From the NCBI GenBank assembly GCA_964445305.1, contig CAYUKK010000213.1:1-57264 (forward strand): a DNA stretch of 57,264 nucleotides, written 5' to 3'. Below the pieces are notes generated by a model. It worked only from the letters and a program-made list of their open reading frames with translations. It did no database searches and was not told where the DNA came from. Within the stretch, counting starts at the first letter, position 1, and every line of letters begins with the position of its first letter. Positions 34,007 to 42,446 of this stretch are shown piece after piece. The DNA is from CAYUKK01 sp964445305 (GTDB lineage: Bacteria > Acidobacteriota > Aminicenantia > Aminicenantales > UBA8522). The translations under genes and the position numbers were made by a program.

Positions 34007-35311
34007 TTAAGGGTTGTAGCCGAAAAGGCGGGGGATAAGCAGGCTGATTTCAGGAATGTAGGTTACAAGGAGAAGGGCTACGACCATGGCCAGGAAAAAG
34101 GGCAAGAGAGGCTTGATGACCCGGGCAATCGGTATACCCGAAATCGCGCAGCCGACGAAGAGAACGCTCCCGACCGGCGGCGTGCACAGGCCGATGCAGA
34201 GGTTCAAAACCATGATGATGCCAAAATGGATTGGGCTCAGACCAAGTTTCAGGGCGATGGGAAGGAAGATGGGAGTGAAGATGAGAACAGCCGGCGTCAT
34301 GTCCATGAAAACTCCGACGATAATGAGGATAAAATTCATAAGGAGGAGGAGAACAAACGGATGATGGGAAAAAGTTAGAAGAGAGGTCGCCAGCTGTTGG
34401 GGTATGTTGAGATAAGCTAAAATCCAGGACATGCCCATGGACGTGCTGATGAGCAGCATGACAATGGAGGTCGTTGTGGCCACGTTGATGAGGATGCGGG
34501 GAAGCTCCTTCCATTGGATTTCCCGATAGATGAAGACGCAGAGGATGAAACTGTAAAGGACGGCAATGGCCGAAGCTTCCGTGGCCGTGAAGTAGCCACC
34601 GACGATTCCGCCCATGACCAAAACAATGAGGAAAAGAGCTGGCAGGGCATCCAGAAAGCTGACGAGGGTTTCAAGCATGGTCTTCCTCGTAGCCTTCGGA
34701 TAGCGACGGCGGAAAGCGAGAGCGCCGGCTACAGCCATGAGGAGGAGGCCGACCAGGACACCGGGCAAATAGCCAGCGAGAAAAAGGGCGCCGATGGACA
34801 CGCCGCCGCTGGCCAGTGAATAGACAATCAGGATGTTGCTGGGCGGAATAAGAAGCCCTGTCGTCGAGGAAGTAATATTCACAGCAGTGGCGTAACCCAG
34901 GTCATATTCCTCTCTCTTCATCATCGGAATCATGAACCCTCCGATGGCAGCGGCACAAGCGACTGCGGACCCGGAAATCGTTCCGAAGAGCATAGCGGCG
35001 AGGATGTGGACAAAGGCTAAACCGCCCGGATACCTCCCCAGAAAAGCCTGGGCAAAATGGACCAATCTCCTGGCCATTCCCCCGCGGCTCATCAGCTCAC
35101 CCGAAAGAATGAAGAAGGGGATGGCCAGAAGGGCAAAGCTATCGATGCCCGTTGTCATCTGGTGAGCCAGAGTCGTCAGCGCCGGCCCTAACTTCAAGCT
35201 CAGGGCAAAAAGAGAGATGCTCAGGATGCCGATGCTGAAAGAAATCGGGAGGCCGAGAAGGAGCAGGAAAACGAAGCCGATAACAAACCCGAGGACGAAG
35301 AGGACGGTCAT
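34007..35311 (-). CDS. dctM: TRAP transporter large permease subunit (DctM family)
   Basis: The ion-coupled translocation subunit of a TRAP uptake system in the inner membrane. About 434 residues with 11-13 hydrophobic segments. Family motifs visible include ALLAIPFFILSGELMSRGGMARRLV, FGTISGSAVACAAAIGGFMIP, TSSTTGLLIPPSNILIVYSLASGG and GLCTPPVGSVLFVGCAISG. ATG 35311 is preferred (GGAGAAATGAG before it, one base after the dctQ stop). Last gene of the six-gene operon. Confidence 0.95.
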   Translation of the reverse strand: MTVLFVLGFVIGFVFLLLLGLPISFSIGILSISLFALSLKLGPALTTLAHQMTTGIDSFALLAIPFFILSGELMSRGGMARRLVHFAQAFLGRYPGGLAFVHILAAMLFGTISGSAVACAAAIGGFMIPMMKREEYDLGYATAVNITSSTTGLLIPPSNILIVYSLASGGVSIGALFLAGYLPGVLVGLLLMAVAGALAFRRRYPKATRKTMLETLVSFLDALPALFLIVLVMGGIVGGYFTATEASAIAVLYSFILCVFIYREIQWKELPRILINVATTTSIVMLLISTSMGMSWILAYLNIPQQLATSLLTFSHHPFVLLLLMNFILIIVGVFMDMTPAVLIFTPIFLPIALKLGLSPIHFGIIMVLNLCIGLCTPPVGSVLFVGCAISGIPIARVIKPLLPFFLAMVVALLLVTYIPEISLLIPRLFGYNP

Positions 35312-35312
35312 C

Positions 35313-35846
35313 TCATTTCTCCCCGACACGGGTTTTTGACCCTGGCTCCTTTTTCCCCCGCTCTACCCTTAGGCTTTGGCATTCCTCCACGAGCATAGCT
35401 AGAGAGAAGAAAGCAATCAGGCAGCCACTCAACGGAAGGGCCATGTAAACATAGCCCATCTTGAGGCGAAGGGCAGGGGAGACCTGACCGAGGCGAAGAG
35501 TCAAGAGGACGAGCCACCAGCCCCCGCCGACCATGACCGAGGAGGCAAATAGAATGATAAGAGTGTGAATGAGAGTCTGAGCCCAGACCTTCCTTTTCCC
35601 TGTGAGTTTCTTGAGGAAGATATCGATGGCCAGGTGCATTTTCCGGACCGCCGCATAACTCGAGCCCAGAAGCCCGATCCAGATGAGGAGGAAGCGAGCC
35701 AGTTCCTCCGTATAGGGGCTGGCTTGTTGCAGCACAAAGCGGGTGAACACTTGATAGAGGACGTTGACGATGCTGGCGATAAAAAGGAAGATGAGAACCC
35801 CCTCCAGTATTCTGTTGACTCTTTCCCTGGCCCGGCGGAGCATCAT
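35313..35846 (-). CDS. dctQ: TRAP transporter small permease subunit (DctQ family)
   Basis: A 177-residue membrane protein with four hydrophobic segments and the DctQ core VFTRFVLQQASPYTEELARFLLIWIGLLGSSYAAVRKMHLAIDIF. It forms the permease complex with DctM. It begins ATGATG overlapping the dctP stop, so the three TRAP genes are translationally coupled. An acidic/basic cytoplasmic tail ends the protein. Confidence 0.95.
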   Translation of the reverse strand: MMLRRARERVNRILEGVLIFLFIASIVNVLYQVFTRFVLQQASPYTEELARFLLIWIGLLGSSYAAVRKMHLAIDIFLKKLTGKRKVWAQTLIHTLIILFASSVMVGGGWWLVLLTLRLGQVSPALRLKMGYVYMALPLSGCLIAFFSLAMLVEECQSLRVERGKKEPGSKTRVGEK

Positions 35847-36877
35847 CGTACTCTCGAGATTTCTTGAAGGATATGGGTGAATTCGGGGTTAGCTTGGAAT
35901 TCTTCGTGGAGGGCCTTCACTTTTTCTAAGAAAAGACTCTTATCTGGATAGAAAATTTTTATTCCCTTTTTCTCAACCTCTTCTAAGGCCTGGCGCGTGG
36001 CTTCTCGCCACAGTTTTTTCTGGAATTCGGCTGACTCTCGGGCTGCTTGCTGGAGGATGCTTCGCCACTCCGGGCTGAGGCGATTCCACGTCCTGGCGCT
36101 GATGAGCAAAACGTCCGGAACTCCGGCGTGTTCGTCCAGACAGTAGAACCTGCAGACTTCGTAATGCCGTGAAAAATAGAAGCTGGGGGGGTTGTTTTCC
36201 GCTCCGTCGACAACCCCTTGCTGGAGAGCCGAATAGAGCTCCCCCCAAGAGATGGGGGTCGGCGCTCCGCCGAGGGCGCGGACCATTTTCATGGAAGTCG
36301 GGCTTTCTTGAGTCCGGATTTTTAGCCCCTTAAGGTCGGCCGGCACCATGACGGGTTTGTTTTTGGTATAAAAGCTTCGGCTGCCCGCATCATAGTAGCA
36401 GAGTCCCATGAGACCCTTCTTTTCCCCAGCGCGCAATAAGGCGTTGCCGATTTCGCTCTCCAACGTTTTCAGCCGATGGTCTTCATCCCGGAAAAGATAG
36501 GGGAGGCTGAAGACGGCCATGACCGGCACAAAATTTTCAAGGACACTCGTCGAGACTTTAGTCATATGCAGAGTCCCCATTTGGAGGAGTTCCAGACACT
36601 CCCGTTCAGAGCCGAGCTGTTCACTCGGATGGAGGTCGACCTTCAACTGGCCGGATGTTCTTTCGAGGACGAGTTGGCAGAAGAGGGCCATGGCCTGGTG
36701 AACCGGATGAGTGGCGCTGAGTCCGTGGGCCAGCTTGAGAACCGTTTGCTCGTTTTGGTAACGGCCACAGGAAAAAATCAGGACGATGAAAAATAATAAA
36801 ATGAAAGCATGGAAGGCACTTGATGCTGGAACCGGCCGGGCGGCGAAGCCATCTCTTGAGGCGGGCGGATTTTTCAT
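35843..36877 (-). CDS. dctP: TRAP transporter substrate-binding lipoprotein (DctP family)
   Basis: A 344-residue periplasmic solute receptor. The signal FHAFILLFFIVLIFSC has a lipobox Cys, so it is membrane-anchored rather than soluble. KLAHGLSATHPVHQAMALF, DLKGLKIRTQESPTSMKMVRALGGAPTPISWGELYSALQQGVVDGAENN are DctP signatures; the Arg in KIRTQ normally binds a substrate carboxylate, so an organic or sugar acid is expected. Start ATG 36877 overlaps the TIM-barrel gene by four bases. Confidence 0.94.
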   Translation of the reverse strand: MKNPPASRDGFAARPVPASSAFHAFILLFFIVLIFSCGRYQNEQTVLKLAHGLSATHPVHQAMALFCQLVLERTSGQLKVDLHPSEQLGSERECLELLQMGTLHMTKVSTSVLENFVPVMAVFSLPYLFRDEDHRLKTLESEIGNALLRAGEKKGLMGLCYYDAGSRSFYTKNKPVMVPADLKGLKIRTQESPTSMKMVRALGGAPTPISWGELYSALQQGVVDGAENNPPSFYFSRHYEVCRFYCLDEHAGVPDVLLISARTWNRLSPEWRSILQQAARESAEFQKKLWREATRQALEEVEKKGIKIFYPDKSLFLEKVKALHEEFQANPEFTHILQEISRVR

Positions 36878-37713
36878 AAAGCCGCGAGAACTCCCCGGAC
36901 ATAGCCGATGGATTCGGCTGCTCCGGGAAGGGCATCCTTGGCATCCTTCTCGTACTCGAGCGAAATGACCCCCGAATATCGGCGTCTGATGACCGTCCGG
37001 AGAAAGCCAGGAATGTCGACAACTCCTCGCCCTATCTCCACGGGTTCGCCGGCCGCAGAGGAGGCAGTCATGTCCTTGATGTGGATATCGAGAAGCCGGT
37101 CGGCGCAAGCCTCGGCCGCCCTGGCAGGGTCAATCCCGCTCCGCTGGGTATGGCCGACATCGAGGCAGATTCCAACGCGGGAATCGAGGCCCTGGATTTT
37201 TTCGTAGATGCTCTGGGGAGTGGGGAAGACATGATCCTCAGGCCCGTGATTGTGGATAGCCAGCCTGATGTTGAACTCTTGCACTTTCTTGTTAACTAAA
37301 TCGAGAAGCGAGGGGTCGGGGGCACCAACGATGAGCCTCATCCCAGCCGCCCGAGCATAACTGAACGCTCTCTCCACTTCCTCCTGATTTTTCATGTAGA
37401 TGACGCCTCCGCCATAAACATCGAGCCCGGCTTCCCTTATTTTTTGGGCCGTTTTTTCAACCTCGCAGTCAGGGCTTTCGAGGGGAAGATGGACGCTTTT
37501 CAGGCAAATTTTTTTTAAGCCCAGCCGTCGAGTCATGAGGATTACCTCCTCCAGCCCGTACTCTCGAAAGGTATAGGAAGCAAGGCCCAGGCTGAAAGGT
37601 TTCGCTTCCGTCTCTTCCTGGCCTTTCGAATACGCTCCCTCGCGCCTAAAAAAGAAAGGCAACGAGACGGTCATCTGGAGGCTGGTGAGTTGAAGAAAAT
37701 TCCTTCTTTTCAT
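36874..37713 (-). CDS. exported sugar isomerase/epimerase-like TIM-barrel protein (xylose isomerase-like)
   Basis: A 279-residue AP-endonuclease-2/xylose-isomerase-like barrel. Metal-ligand positions are recognisable in LAIHNHGPEDH, GICLDVGHTQ, LLDIHIKDM and VISLEYEKD. It begins MKRRNFLQLTSLQMTVSLPFFF, a twin-arginine-like signal, so it probably works in the periplasm. Family members include epimerases, isomerases and 3-keto-glycoside-cleaving enzymes; which applies here is open. It sits between two Gfo/Idh/MocA genes and dctP and overlaps dctP (ATGA). Confidence 0.88.
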   Translation of the reverse strand: MKRRNFLQLTSLQMTVSLPFFFRREGAYSKGQEETEAKPFSLGLASYTFREYGLEEVILMTRRLGLKKICLKSVHLPLESPDCEVEKTAQKIREAGLDVYGGGVIYMKNQEEVERAFSYARAAGMRLIVGAPDPSLLDLVNKKVQEFNIRLAIHNHGPEDHVFPTPQSIYEKIQGLDSRVGICLDVGHTQRSGIDPARAAEACADRLLDIHIKDMTASSAAGEPVEIGRGVVDIPGFLRTVIRRRYSGVISLEYEKDAKDALPGAAESIGYVRGVLAAL

Positions 37714-37734
37714 TTGGCTATTCCTTGCGCAAAT

Positions 37735-39093
37735 TTAGAGTGAAAACTTCGGCAGTGTCCAGGGCTTGCGGTAGGTGCGGCCGACAAGACGCTGAGCTTC
37801 CTCATCGGCGATGATTTGTTCTTTCCGGTTGTCCCAGCCGATGGCTCGCTCGAGCCGATAGGCGATATTGGCCAGGTGGGAGGGGATAAGCGACTTGTGG
37901 CCGATTTCGACATCAGCCCGAGGGTTGCGCCGGGTTTTGAGGCAATCGATAAAATCTTTAACGTGAGCCAGATGAAAATCCTCAGCCACGGGCTGCCGCG
38001 GCCTGGGCATCAGGCGGAAGACCCTTTCGCTCTGCTTGAATTTGTCCGTCTCTGAGTAGACCTCCCAGCCGCCTCGGTCGAGGACGCAAATGCCGTTTTG
38101 GCCGTGGAATTCAACGCCGTGCTCCCTCTGCCACGGTCCGACGCCGCAGCCAATCATGTGCTCCCAAACCATCGAGAAGCTCGAAAACCGGATGAGGGCC
38201 TGCTGGGTGTCGGGCGTTTCACGGATGTCTTCGGGGAAACCGTATTTTCCGCCCGTAGAAACGGCGGTCAGAGGCTCTTCCTTCATGGCCCACATGACGA
38301 CATCAACCATGTGGGCACCCCAGTCCGTGGCCAGGCCGCCTGAATAGTCCCAGAACCAGCGGAAGTTATGATGGAAGCGCATGGGGTTGAAGGGCCGCTG
38401 GGGCGCCGGGCCGAGCCAGAGGTCGTAATCCACATGAGGGGGAGGGGCCTCATCGGGTGGGCAGCCGATGCTTCCTTTCCAGTCAAGGTAAGCCCAGGCT
38501 CGGACGAGGCGAATTCGGCCCAGCTCGCCGGACTGGATGAAGGCGACGGCGTTCTGGAAATGCTTGGCGCTCCGCTGCTGGGTGCCAACCTGGACGATCC
38601 GCTTGTACTTGCGGGCGGCACTGACCATGGCGCGGCCTTCTTCGATGGTCGTTGCCAGGGGCTTTTCAACATAAACGTCCTTGCCTGCCTGGCAGGCTTG
38701 GATGGTGGGCAGCGCATGCCAATGGTCGGGTGTGGCCACAATCACGGCCTGGATGTCCTGGCGGTCGATAATCTGGCGGAAGTCCTTATATCCCTCGGGC
38801 TTCTTCTGCCTTGCCTCTTCGACAATAGCAATGCCTTCTGCCAGATGCTTCTCATCGACGTCAGCAATGGCCAGGCATTCCACCTCGGGAAACGAAAGGA
38901 AAGCGCTCAGGTTCGCTTTTCCCTGGCCGCCACAGCCGATGAGGGCAACGGCGATCTTATCATTCGGGCTAACCTTTGGCGGGAGCGTTGGCCGGGCTGG
39001 AGGTCCGGCCCGAAAGCCAGCCAGGAACATCGCGCTACCAGCGATGGCCTTGGGCGTTTCTTCTAAGAATTCTCGCCTCGGTATTTTCTTCAT
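37735..39093 (-). CDS. Tat-exported Gfo/Idh/MocA-family oxidoreductase (1)
   Basis: A 452-residue NAD(P)-dependent sugar oxidoreductase. The N-terminus has PRREFLE and a hydrophobic run ending near FRAGPPA, a Tat signal typical of proteins exported with cofactor bound. The Rossmann fingerprint is VALIGCGGQGKANLSAF, followed by the family EKPLATTIEEG (Lys is catalytic in relatives) and the C-terminal alpha/beta domain with MVDVVMWAM. GGAGGAG precedes ATG 39093. Substrate is unknown. Part of the operon with the TRAP genes. Confidence 0.92.
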   Translation of the reverse strand: MKKIPRREFLEETPKAIAGSAMFLAGFRAGPPARPTLPPKVSPNDKIAVALIGCGGQGKANLSAFLSFPEVECLAIADVDEKHLAEGIAIVEEARQKKPEGYKDFRQIIDRQDIQAVIVATPDHWHALPTIQACQAGKDVYVEKPLATTIEEGRAMVSAARKYKRIVQVGTQQRSAKHFQNAVAFIQSGELGRIRLVRAWAYLDWKGSIGCPPDEAPPPHVDYDLWLGPAPQRPFNPMRFHHNFRWFWDYSGGLATDWGAHMVDVVMWAMKEEPLTAVSTGGKYGFPEDIRETPDTQQALIRFSSFSMVWEHMIGCGVGPWQREHGVEFHGQNGICVLDRGGWEVYSETDKFKQSERVFRLMPRPRQPVAEDFHLAHVKDFIDCLKTRRNPRADVEIGHKSLIPSHLANIAYRLERAIGWDNRKEQIIADEEAQRLVGRTYRKPWTLPKFSL

Positions 39094-39133
39094 TTTTCTC
39101 CTCCATAGAAAATCTTGATCCCGGAGTTAGGTT

Positions 39134-40477
39134 TCATATTTTGACGAGTTCTTCGATGCTGAAAGGCCGCCTCTGTTCGATGCTCCGTCGAGCGGCGATG
39201 CCGACGAGTGCGGCCAGTGCTCCGTCACGGCTGCCAGCTCTCTGCTTCAAGGGGTCTTCCAGTCTCTTCTTGAAGATATGATCTTGCATGGCCTTATCCG
39301 CACCCCAGTGGCTTTCGCCTTCAGGCCTGAGCGTGAAAGTTCGACTGTCTTTGAAACTCCGCGTTATCCGGAACTCGGCCAGGTCTTCAACCTTCCATGG
39401 CTGAGCATGGTAGACCCGGACATCCAGCCTTCCCTTCGTCCCGTTGAAGGCGACGGCCCATCCTTCGTAAGGCAAGAAAGCGTTGAGGGAATAGCTCATA
39501 GCGATATCGTTGTGGTAGAGGACTTGAACGTTCATCGTGTCCCAGATGTTGATTTTTTCCCGGAAAACGCAGGCATCCCGGATGTAGCCATCCTCCGACT
39601 CGGCGCGGACATAGAGGTTCATCAGGTGTTCGTCCGTCGTAATATCCCAGAAGAACGGGCACCCGGTTTTGTGCGGACAGGTCATGCAGCGCTCGCCGCG
39701 AAACCCGCCATTGAACCCGTAAACGCGAAGGTCACCGTAGGCGTTGACCTCTATGGGTTCCGCTTCGAGCCACCAGTTCATTAAATCAAAATGGTGGGTG
39801 GCTTTGTGGACAAGGAGAGAGCCGGAGTTTTGCTTGAAAGCATGCCAGCGACGAAAATAGGAAGCACCGTGGTCAATGTTGAGATAATAGTGGAAATCGA
39901 CAGATACAACCTCGCCAATCTCTCCCGACTTGAGGATTTCCTTGATTTTAACGGCATCTGGACCATACCGGTAGTTGAAGGTCACGAGCAGGGTCTTGCC
40001 CGTTCTTTTTTCGGCGTCGAGAATCTCCTGGATCATCCGCTCATCGGTGGCCATGGGCTTCTCGGTGATGGCGTTGCACCCCAGCTCCATGGCCCGGCAG
40101 ATGTACTTGGCATGATAGCAATCCGTCGTCGTGACGATGACCGCATCGGGCTTGGTTTCCCTAATCATTCGGTCAAAATCCGTGAAAGTGGGGCATGTCG
40201 CTCCCATATAGCTTTTGGCATAGGCGAGCCTCTTCGGATTGATGTCGCAAAGTCCGACCATTTCGATAGCGTCTCCGTACTCGGCAAGGAGCGTCTTGCC
40301 CCAGAGAGAGCTTCCCCGGATTCCGGTGCCAACGAGAGCGAGGCGGAGCTTCCTTGGTTGGCCTGAGGCGAAAGAACTCAGAGGAGTAGCGAGGGGTAAG
40401 CTGGCCGCGCCCACAGCCATGATGAGGGCAGAACCGAGAAAATCACGGCGGCTGAGGGAATTTTCCTTTTTGGCCAT
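39134..40477 (-). CDS. Tat-exported Gfo/Idh/MocA-family oxidoreductase (2)
   Basis: A 447-residue relative of the preceding oxidoreductase. The signal has SRRDFLGSALIMAVGAASLPLATP, an excellent Tat motif, ending near SFASG. LALVGTGIRGSSLWG is the nucleotide-binding site, TEKPMATDERM the family motif. Two later Cys clusters (CMTCPHKTGCPFFW) could bind a metal, which is unusual for the family core but known in some clades. Start ATG 40477 is chosen for the GGAGGT just upstream; an in-frame start at 40507 lacks one. First gene of the operon. Confidence 0.92.
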   Translation of the reverse strand: MAKKENSLSRRDFLGSALIMAVGAASLPLATPLSSFASGQPRKLRLALVGTGIRGSSLWGKTLLAEYGDAIEMVGLCDINPKRLAYAKSYMGATCPTFTDFDRMIRETKPDAVIVTTTDCYHAKYICRAMELGCNAITEKPMATDERMIQEILDAEKRTGKTLLVTFNYRYGPDAVKIKEILKSGEIGEVVSVDFHYYLNIDHGASYFRRWHAFKQNSGSLLVHKATHHFDLMNWWLEAEPIEVNAYGDLRVYGFNGGFRGERCMTCPHKTGCPFFWDITTDEHLMNLYVRAESEDGYIRDACVFREKINIWDTMNVQVLYHNDIAMSYSLNAFLPYEGWAVAFNGTKGRLDVRVYHAQPWKVEDLAEFRITRSFKDSRTFTLRPEGESHWGADKAMQDHIFKKRLEDPLKQRAGSRDGALAALVGIAARRSIEQRRPFSIEELVKI

Positions 40478-40511
40478 CCTGGACCTCCCTTGGAGTCTTG
40501 AAATCAAACCA

Positions 40512-40541
40512 TGTCTATCACAGGCTTGCCGAGGATGTCAA
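40512..40541 (-). promoter_or_regulatory. probable promoter for the oxidoreductase-TRAP operon
   Basis: On the minus strand, a perfect TTGACA (40536-40541), 18 bases, then TAGACA (40512-40517, a poor -10). Placement relative to ATG 40477 is right and it faces away from the esterase promoter. The weak -10 would fit a regulated promoter. Confidence 0.4.
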
Positions 40542-40563
40542 AAACCGAGTCCCTGAGGCTTCT

Positions 40564-40592
40564 TTGACAACTGGATTTGCCTGTGCTAATTG
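40564..40592 (+). promoter_or_regulatory. promoter for the esterase gene
   Basis: A perfect TTGACA (40564-40569), 17 bases, then TAATTG (40587-40592). Transcription would start near 40599, about 30 bases before ATG 40628. The two divergent -35 boxes are only 22 bases apart, so one regulator could control both operons. Confidence 0.65.
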
Positions 40593-40627
40593 TCATCGCC
40601 GAAGAATGGCGGAAGACGGAGGCGGTC

Positions 40628-41824
40628 ATGAAAAAAGGAATGATGATACCCATCCTTCTGGCGATTGTGCTTGGCTTGGGCTCGGGCTTCCAGGAAGCGA
40701 AAAAAGAAGAGGCTGAATTATGTCAGGGCCACTATGTGAGCGAGGCGGCGGCTCGCCATCAATTGGCCAAATTCGCTAAGCAATTTTCGACGCTCCAAGA
40801 GTGGAAAAAGCGGGCTGATATTATCCGCCAGGGCATATGGCGTGGAGCAGGGTTGATACCTCCTCCACCCAAGTGCCCTCTGAACTCCATTATCCATAGC
40901 GAGCGCTCGTACCAGGGGTATACTGTTTCCAACGTCGCCTTTGAGAGCTTGCCCGGTTTTTTTGTTACCGGAAATCTCTACCGTCCTCAGGACAGCCCGG
41001 GACCGTTCCCGGCGGTCCTCTGTCCTCACGGGCATTTCACCAACCCGGGAAAAGGTGGGAGGTTTCGGCCTGACCATCAAATCCGAAGCGCCGTCCTGGC
41101 TTTGATGGGCGCCGTTGTTTTGAGTTATGACATGGTGGGCTGGGGCGATTCAACTCAAACGACCCACGATCATCCTCAAGTCCTCGCCCTCCAGCTCTGG
41201 AACAGCATCCGGGCGGTGGATTTTCTTTTGTCCCTTGGAAATGTGGACCCGGCGCGAATCGCCGTCACGGGCGCTTCGGGCGGTGGAACACAATCGTTCC
41301 TTCTCGCGGCCGTGGATGAGCGGGTCAGGGTCTCGGTGCCAGTGGTTATGGTTTCAGCCCATTTTTTCGGTGGCTGCAATTGCGAAAGCGGCCTTCCCAT
41401 CCACCGGAGTGCTTCTCATGAGACCAATAATGCCGAGATAGCGGCCTTAGCTGCGCCCCGACCTCAACTCATCATTTCTTGCGGCGCTGACTGGACAAAA
41501 AACGTTCCTGAAGTTGAGTTTCCTTATCTGAGGAGAATCTACAAGCTCTACGGGGCAGAGGAGATGGTCGAGAATGTTCATCTGGCGGGGGAGGAGCATG
41601 ATTATGGGCCCTCCAAGCGGGCAGCCATGTATCGATTCATGGCCAAGCATCTGGGCCTTTCGCTGGCGAGGGTAGCTGACCCCAATCGTTTTGAGGGCAT
41701 AGATGAAAGCGGGGCTGTGGTGGAGAAGGAGGAGCTCATGCGGGTTTTTGATGAGGCGCATCAGCGTCCCTCCCATGCTCTGGCGAGCGACGAAGCCATT
41801 ACTGCCGCTCTGTTTCGGAGGTAA
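40628..41824 (+). CDS. secreted acetylxylan-esterase-like alpha/beta hydrolase
   Basis: A 398-residue exported hydrolase. The signal is MIPILLAIVLGLGSGF. The nucleophile is in VTGASGGGTQSFLL, preceded by the oxyanion-region PHGHFTNPG; an Asp (SCGADWTKNVP) and His (GEEHDYG) complete a plausible triad. The overall fold and the HSERSYQGYTVSNVAFESLPGFFVTGNLYRP start resemble AXE1/Abhydrolase_7 esterases that deacetylate sugars. Divergent from the oxidoreductase-TRAP operon with closely paired promoters, which suggests a shared pathway. Start ATG 40628 follows GGAGG. Confidence 0.85.
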   Translation: MKKGMMIPILLAIVLGLGSGFQEAKKEEAELCQGHYVSEAAARHQLAKFAKQFSTLQEWKKRADIIRQGIWRGAGLIPPPPKCPLNSIIHSERSYQGYTVSNVAFESLPGFFVTGNLYRPQDSPGPFPAVLCPHGHFTNPGKGGRFRPDHQIRSAVLALMGAVVLSYDMVGWGDSTQTTHDHPQVLALQLWNSIRAVDFLLSLGNVDPARIAVTGASGGGTQSFLLAAVDERVRVSVPVVMVSAHFFGGCNCESGLPIHRSASHETNNAEIAALAAPRPQLIISCGADWTKNVPEVEFPYLRRIYKLYGAEEMVENVHLAGEEHDYGPSKRAAMYRFMAKHLGLSLARVADPNRFEGIDESGAVVEKEELMRVFDEAHQRPSHALASDEAITAALFRR

Positions 41825-41948
41825 TGAGAAAATCTCCCCTCAGAATCAAGGCGCAAAGAAACGCCGTCAATGAATCAGACGCATGCTATGAGGGTCAGGC
41901 GCCCGGATTTGGATAAGACCGGGAGCACCTCCCTTCTTGCACCATTTC

Positions 41949-42089
41949 CTACTCACCCTCGACGGAAAGAGCTTTTTCGGCCCGCCAGCTCACGGCGGAA
42001 GTAAGGAAAATCAAGAAAGCGAGGTCGATGATAAAGTTCGTCGCCCATAGCCTCATGCTCAACCGTTTTTTTGGTGGAAATTCTTTCAT
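41949..42089 (-). CDS. possible small membrane protein downstream of acpS
   Basis: A 46-codon frame, ATG 42089 to TAG 41949-41951, reading MKEFPPKKRLSMRLW... then FIIDLAFLIFLTSAVSW and a charged tail. One membrane segment with a basic N-terminal side is predicted by eye. It begins nine bases after the acpS stop in the same direction, with only a weak GGGGTT before it. No family recognised. The rest of the 274-base gap 41825-42098 shows nothing else. Confidence 0.4.
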   Translation of the reverse strand: MKEFPPKKRLSMRLWATNFIIDLAFLIFLTSAVSWRAEKALSVEGE

Positions 42090-42098
42090 AACCCCGGC

Positions 42099-42446
42099 TT
42101 AGGCTTCGAGGATGACAACGGCCACGGCGCATTCAGCCAGGTGGGCGACGGAGACATGGGCTCGCTTGAACACCTGGCGTCCCTTCCCCTTGAGCTTCAG
42201 GGTTGGCTTTCCCGATGTCAGGTTAACGAGCTCAACTTCCTTCCAGGGTATCCGTCTGCCGAGAGCCTTGAAAAACGCTTCCTTGGCGGCGAAGCGTGCA
42301 GCAAAGTGCTGGAACTTGTTCGCCTTTTTCGAACAATAGGCGATTTCGCCGGGACTGAAAATCCTTTCCAAGAAGCGCGGGCTTCTCAGGCCAAGTTTCT
42401 CGACTCTCTCGACTTCGATGATATCAACCCCGATTCCCTTGATCAT
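42099..42446 (-). CDS. acpS: holo-[acyl-carrier-protein] synthase
   Basis: Transfers phosphopantetheine from CoA to acyl carrier protein. The 115-residue protein has the two AcpS signatures IGVDIIEVERVEKL and RFAAKEAFFKALG, and HVSVAHLAECAVAVV at the end. AAGGAGG precedes ATG 42446. The first 23 bases overlap the end of uvrC, so the pair is probably translationally coupled. Confidence 0.95.
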   Translation of the reverse strand: MIKGIGVDIIEVERVEKLGLRSPRFLERIFSPGEIAYCSKKANKFQHFAARFAAKEAFFKALGRRIPWKEVELVNLTSGKPTLKLKGKGRQVFKRAHVSVAHLAECAVAVVILEA

